Virus record (IMG/VR): IMGVR_UViG_3300031973_000420
Location: 1 to 23,358 of that record
Source: a virus
Reading direction: 5' to 3' (one strand)
Length of the DNA stretch: 23,358 nucleotides
In this document: piece after piece, positions 20,880 through 23,358 of the stretch
How positions within the stretch are numbered: position 1 is the first letter of the stretch
How the letters are laid out: every line of letters starts with the position of its first letter
The notes under the pieces: generated by a model
Database searches by the model: none
What the model saw: only the letters and a program-made list of their open reading frames with translations
Told to the model about the DNA's origin: nothing
Position numbers and translations under genes: made by a program

Positions 20880-21584
20880 ATGGCAGTAAATGTAAACAAT
20901 GTATATCAAAAGGTTCTAGCTCTTGCTAATAAAGAGCAGAGAGGTTATATAACGCCTCAAGAATTTAATTATTTTGCCGATCAAGCTCAGCTTGGTATAT
21001 TTGAAAACTATTTTTACGATGCTACAACAGCTCAACTGAGGGTTTCTAAAAGCAGCGACTATGTAGATGAAAGTGATATTTTAAAAGAGAAGCTAGATAT
21101 ACATCGAATAAGTTTAGCAAGTTTAACACACGTATCTAATAATAAATTTACGTTACCTTCAGATGTTTATGTTTTAGATTTTATAATTACTTATACTGGT
21201 AAAGTAGCTAATGAGGTTACTTTGAACCAATATAATACTATGGCGCTTAATAGCTTAACAGCACCTACAGACGATAGACCTATTTTTCATAGAAGTAGTG
21301 AAGGTTCTATTCTTGTTTATCCTAGTACTGCAGCTTCTGGTAGCGCGATACCTTTTGCTAGTTATTACAAAAAACCAACTGCTCCTGATTGGGGTTACGT
21401 TGTAATAAATGGTAAAGCTTTGTATAACTCTGCTACTAGCACTAATTTTGATTTACACGAGTCTGAAGAAAACAATTTAGTAATGAGAATACTAGAGCTT
21501 TCTGGTATAACTTTAAAAGATCAAGCTTTAACTGAAACAGCTTTAAGAGATCAAGCAAAAACTAAAGCTGAAAAAAATAATTAA
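20880..21584 (+). CDS. Neck/connector protein (ring-protein or tail-tubular-like)
   Basis: This 234-residue protein begins with a helical region typical of phage connectors: MAVNVNNVYQKVLALANKEQ then RGYITPQEFNYFADQAQLGI and a second helix. A beta part follows (NKFTLPSDVYVLDFIITYTG, GSILVYPSTAASGSAIPF, ASYYKKPTAPDWGYV), and a C-terminal helix ends ESEENNLVMRILELSGITLK. The order helical start, beta middle, helical end, and placement before another connector and the stabilization protein, suggest a ring or head-completion protein as described for crAss-like phages. The leader is AT-rich. Confidence 0.65.
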   Translation: MAVNVNNVYQKVLALANKEQRGYITPQEFNYFADQAQLGIFENYFYDATTAQLRVSKSSDYVDESDILKEKLDIHRISLASLTHVSNNKFTLPSDVYVLDFIITYTGKVANEVTLNQYNTMALNSLTAPTDDRPIFHRSSEGSILVYPSTAASGSAIPFASYYKKPTAPDWGYVVINGKALYNSATSTNFDLHESEENNLVMRILELSGITLKDQALTETALRDQAKTKAEKNN

Positions 21585-21586
21585 TT

Positions 21587-22897
21587 ATGGGATTACTAGA
21601 TAGCACAACTCAAAATTCATACTATAGTGGTAGTTCATTTGGCGACTATCAGTTTGTTACTCTTGATCATATTATAAGTGGTTTTACAGTTTCGTATGTT
21701 GGAGAAAGTAAATTAATAAATAAAGTTAGTAGGACTGACGTACAGTTTCATGCTATGCGAGCTATACAAGAGTTTAGCTACGATGTTTTTAGATCTTTTA
21801 AATCTCAAGAAATAGAAGTACCTAATACTTTAAAGATGATACTGCCTCAAGACTATGTTAACTATACTAAGATTACTACTAGTGGTTCTGATGGTATTCA
21901 AAGAAATTTATACCCAACAAGTAAGACTTCGAATCCTTTAGCTATAGTACAAGACACAGACGGTTCGTATACATTTAGCGGAACTTCAGATGTTAGCCCT
22001 TTTAGAGAAATTAAAATAACTTGCCCTAACAAAGCGACTCTTGAAGATGGTGCTCAATTTAGAGTCGCGCTATCATCTACCGCAGGTGAGGTTGCTTATT
22101 TTGTTTTTGATGTTGATTCTGATTTAAACGATGGTACTATACCCGCTGATTCAGCTACTGGTATTAGAGTGCCTGTAATAATAACTGGTGGTGATTCTAC
22201 TTCTACTGATGTTGCGACTAAATTTAAAAATGCTATTAATCTTGGTACAGCTAGTTACTTAACAGCTACTAGTGATGGTGCCGACGTTACTATAACTTAC
22301 AATAATGTACTTAGCTCTTATAGTCAAGAATATAGCGGGGTTTTTACTGGCTCAGGTGGTGCTGCTGCTGGTTTTACTTATTCAGTAATTAATGCTGGTA
22401 GCACTTCAGTTACAGATAACTTGACTCTGCAGCCTGATTCAGATACTTGGACCAACTTTAAATCACACACATCAGACTATGTTGATTCAGCAAGAGATGA
22501 TTATGAAACTGACGATGAAATAATACATCAGTTTGGTAGAAGATACGGGTTAGATCCTCAGCACGCACATCAAAATGGTAGTTTTTATATAGATCAAAGA
22601 ACTGGCTTTATACATTTTGGTTCTAACTTATCAGGTAGAACAATTGTATTACACTACATAAGTGATGGTTTAGGTACTAACGCTGAGATGGTTGTACATA
22701 AGTTTGCTGAAGAAGCTATTTATAAATGGATAGCTTATGGTATTTTGTCTTCAAGATCTAACATACCAGAGTACATCGTACAAAGATTTAAGAAAGAAAG
22801 ATTTGCTGAAGCTAGAAAAGCTAAAATTAGATTATCTAATATTAAGATAGAAGAATTTACTCAAGTATTAAAAGGCTTAAGTAAACCTATAAAATAA
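21587..22897 (+). CDS. Second connector/ring protein with inserted beta domain
   Basis: This 436-residue protein has an N-terminal helical part (VTLDHIISGFTVSYVGESKL, SRTDVQFHAMRAIQEFSYDV, FRSFKSQEIEVPNTLKMILP) and the phrase DYVNYTKI, then a beta-rich insert at residues about 145-275 (FREIKITCPNKATLEDG, AYFVFDVDSDLNDG, YLTATSDGADVTITYNNV). The conserved body resumes near DDEIIHQFGRRYGLDPQHAH with GSFYIDQRTGFIHFGSNLSG and a helical end. VHKFAEEAIYKWIAYGILSS near the C-terminus is like other phage adaptor proteins. It starts two bases after its partner, suggesting a heteromeric neck. Confidence 0.65.
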   Translation: MGLLDSTTQNSYYSGSSFGDYQFVTLDHIISGFTVSYVGESKLINKVSRTDVQFHAMRAIQEFSYDVFRSFKSQEIEVPNTLKMILPQDYVNYTKITTSGSDGIQRNLYPTSKTSNPLAIVQDTDGSYTFSGTSDVSPFREIKITCPNKATLEDGAQFRVALSSTAGEVAYFVFDVDSDLNDGTIPADSATGIRVPVIITGGDSTSTDVATKFKNAINLGTASYLTATSDGADVTITYNNVLSSYSQEYSGVFTGSGGAAAGFTYSVINAGSTSVTDNLTLQPDSDTWTNFKSHTSDYVDSARDDYETDDEIIHQFGRRYGLDPQHAHQNGSFYIDQRTGFIHFGSNLSGRTIVLHYISDGLGTNAEMVVHKFAEEAIYKWIAYGILSSRSNIPEYIVQRFKKERFAEARKAKIRLSNIKIEEFTQVLKGLSKPIK

Positions 22898-22902
22898 TAA
22901 GG

Positions 22903-23358
22903 ATGGCAGAGATTAAAAGAACTTTTACGGCCGCTAAGATGAACAAGGATCTTGACGAAAGACTTGTACCTAACGGTCAATATAGAGATGCTATGAACAT
23001 CCAGATCAGAACTACAGATGGTGATGCTGCTGGTACTGTTCAGAATATACAAGGTAATACACCTTTTATGTATGCTAATAGCTCTACTTTTGGTACTAAT
23101 AAATCTAAAGTAATAGGTAGTATAGCTGATGAAAAAAATAACAAAGCTTATTTTTTAGTTGCAGCTCCAGATTTTGATGTCACCGCTACAAGTATAAGCG
23201 CACTAACTACTTGGTTTGATGAAATAGTAGAGATAGATGATCTTGGTTTTAATAAAGTAGTTGTTAGAGATTTATTTGCTATTACTACAACTAGAAGTTT
23301 AGCATCATTAGAAGCTGCCGCAGGAGGTAATAGCATAACTATAAGTTCTAGTTATAAT
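22903..23358 (+). CDS. Stabilization ('muzzle', P22 gp10-like) protein, N-terminal part; 3' end outside window
   Basis: The 152 visible residues run open to the window's end. The start MAEIKRTFTAAKMNKDLDER, then LVPNGQYRDAMNIQIRTTDG and VQNIQGNT, is the N-terminal signature of the family annotated as phage tail stabilization protein, which forms the tail plug in P22 (gp10) and the muzzle in crAss-like phages. Later strands SKVIGSIADEKNNKAYFLVA and EIVEIDDLGFNKVVVR fit the start of a propeller-like fold. The start has ATAAGG before ATG, the only clear purine-rich site among the nearby leaders. The full gene should be much longer. Confidence 0.8.
   Translation, partial: MAEIKRTFTAAKMNKDLDERLVPNGQYRDAMNIQIRTTDGDAAGTVQNIQGNTPFMYANSSTFGTNKSKVIGSIADEKNNKAYFLVAAPDFDVTATSISALTTWFDEIVEIDDLGFNKVVVRDLFAITTTRSLASLEAAAGGNSITISSSYN

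Overview
The window is a densely packed stretch of the structural (late) region of a tailed-phage genome. Every gene lies on the + strand, and neighbours usually overlap by 1-26 bases or sit a few bases apart. The DNA is AT-rich. The host is most likely a marine member of the Bacteroidota (Flavobacteriia-like). The strongest evidence is a secreted protein that ends in a type IX secretion system (T9SS) sorting domain and carries the GCTDPxAxNYD repeats typical of that phylum. The AT-only leaders without Shine-Dalgarno sequences also fit. I see no rRNA, tRNA, integrase, replication gene or CRISPR array. Both ends cut through genes.

Layout. (1) 1-3677: the C-terminal end of a chaperonin GroEL, a GroES-like co-chaperonin, a small winged-helix-like protein, a protein joining an HExxH zincin-like region to a PAP2 phosphatase domain, a SPAK-repeat lysine-rich protein, a holin-like membrane protein, two small unknown proteins, and a 200-residue protein that reads like two GroES-like folds in tandem. 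(2) 3610-9685: packaging and procapsid genes, namely a possible small terminase, the large terminase, the portal and an acidic scaffold-like protein. (3) 9703-14418: major capsid protein with its own terminator, then unknown structural proteins and a LamG-type adhesin-like protein. (4) 14420-16451: small proteins, five of them very basic and several with conserved cysteines (one shorter than 60 residues). (5) 16466-20764: an envelope cassette made of a T9SS cargo protein, a putative outer-membrane barrel, a membrane-anchored coiled coil, an exported thioredoxin-fold protein without catalytic cysteines and a 29-residue membrane peptide. (6) 20880-23358: neck and tail proteins, namely two connector/ring-like proteins and the start of a P22-gp10-like stabilization ('muzzle') protein.

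The order TerL, portal, scaffold, MCP, connector proteins, stabilization protein, together with the large TerL and portal, suggests a podovirus related to crAss-like (Crassvirales) or similar Bacteroidota phages. That placement is inferred from order and size, not from a computed tree. Likely teamwork: the chaperonin genes fold capsid proteins, the basic SPxK proteins may act on packaged or host DNA, and the envelope cassette would act in the infected cell before lysis, since its members carry Sec-type signals.
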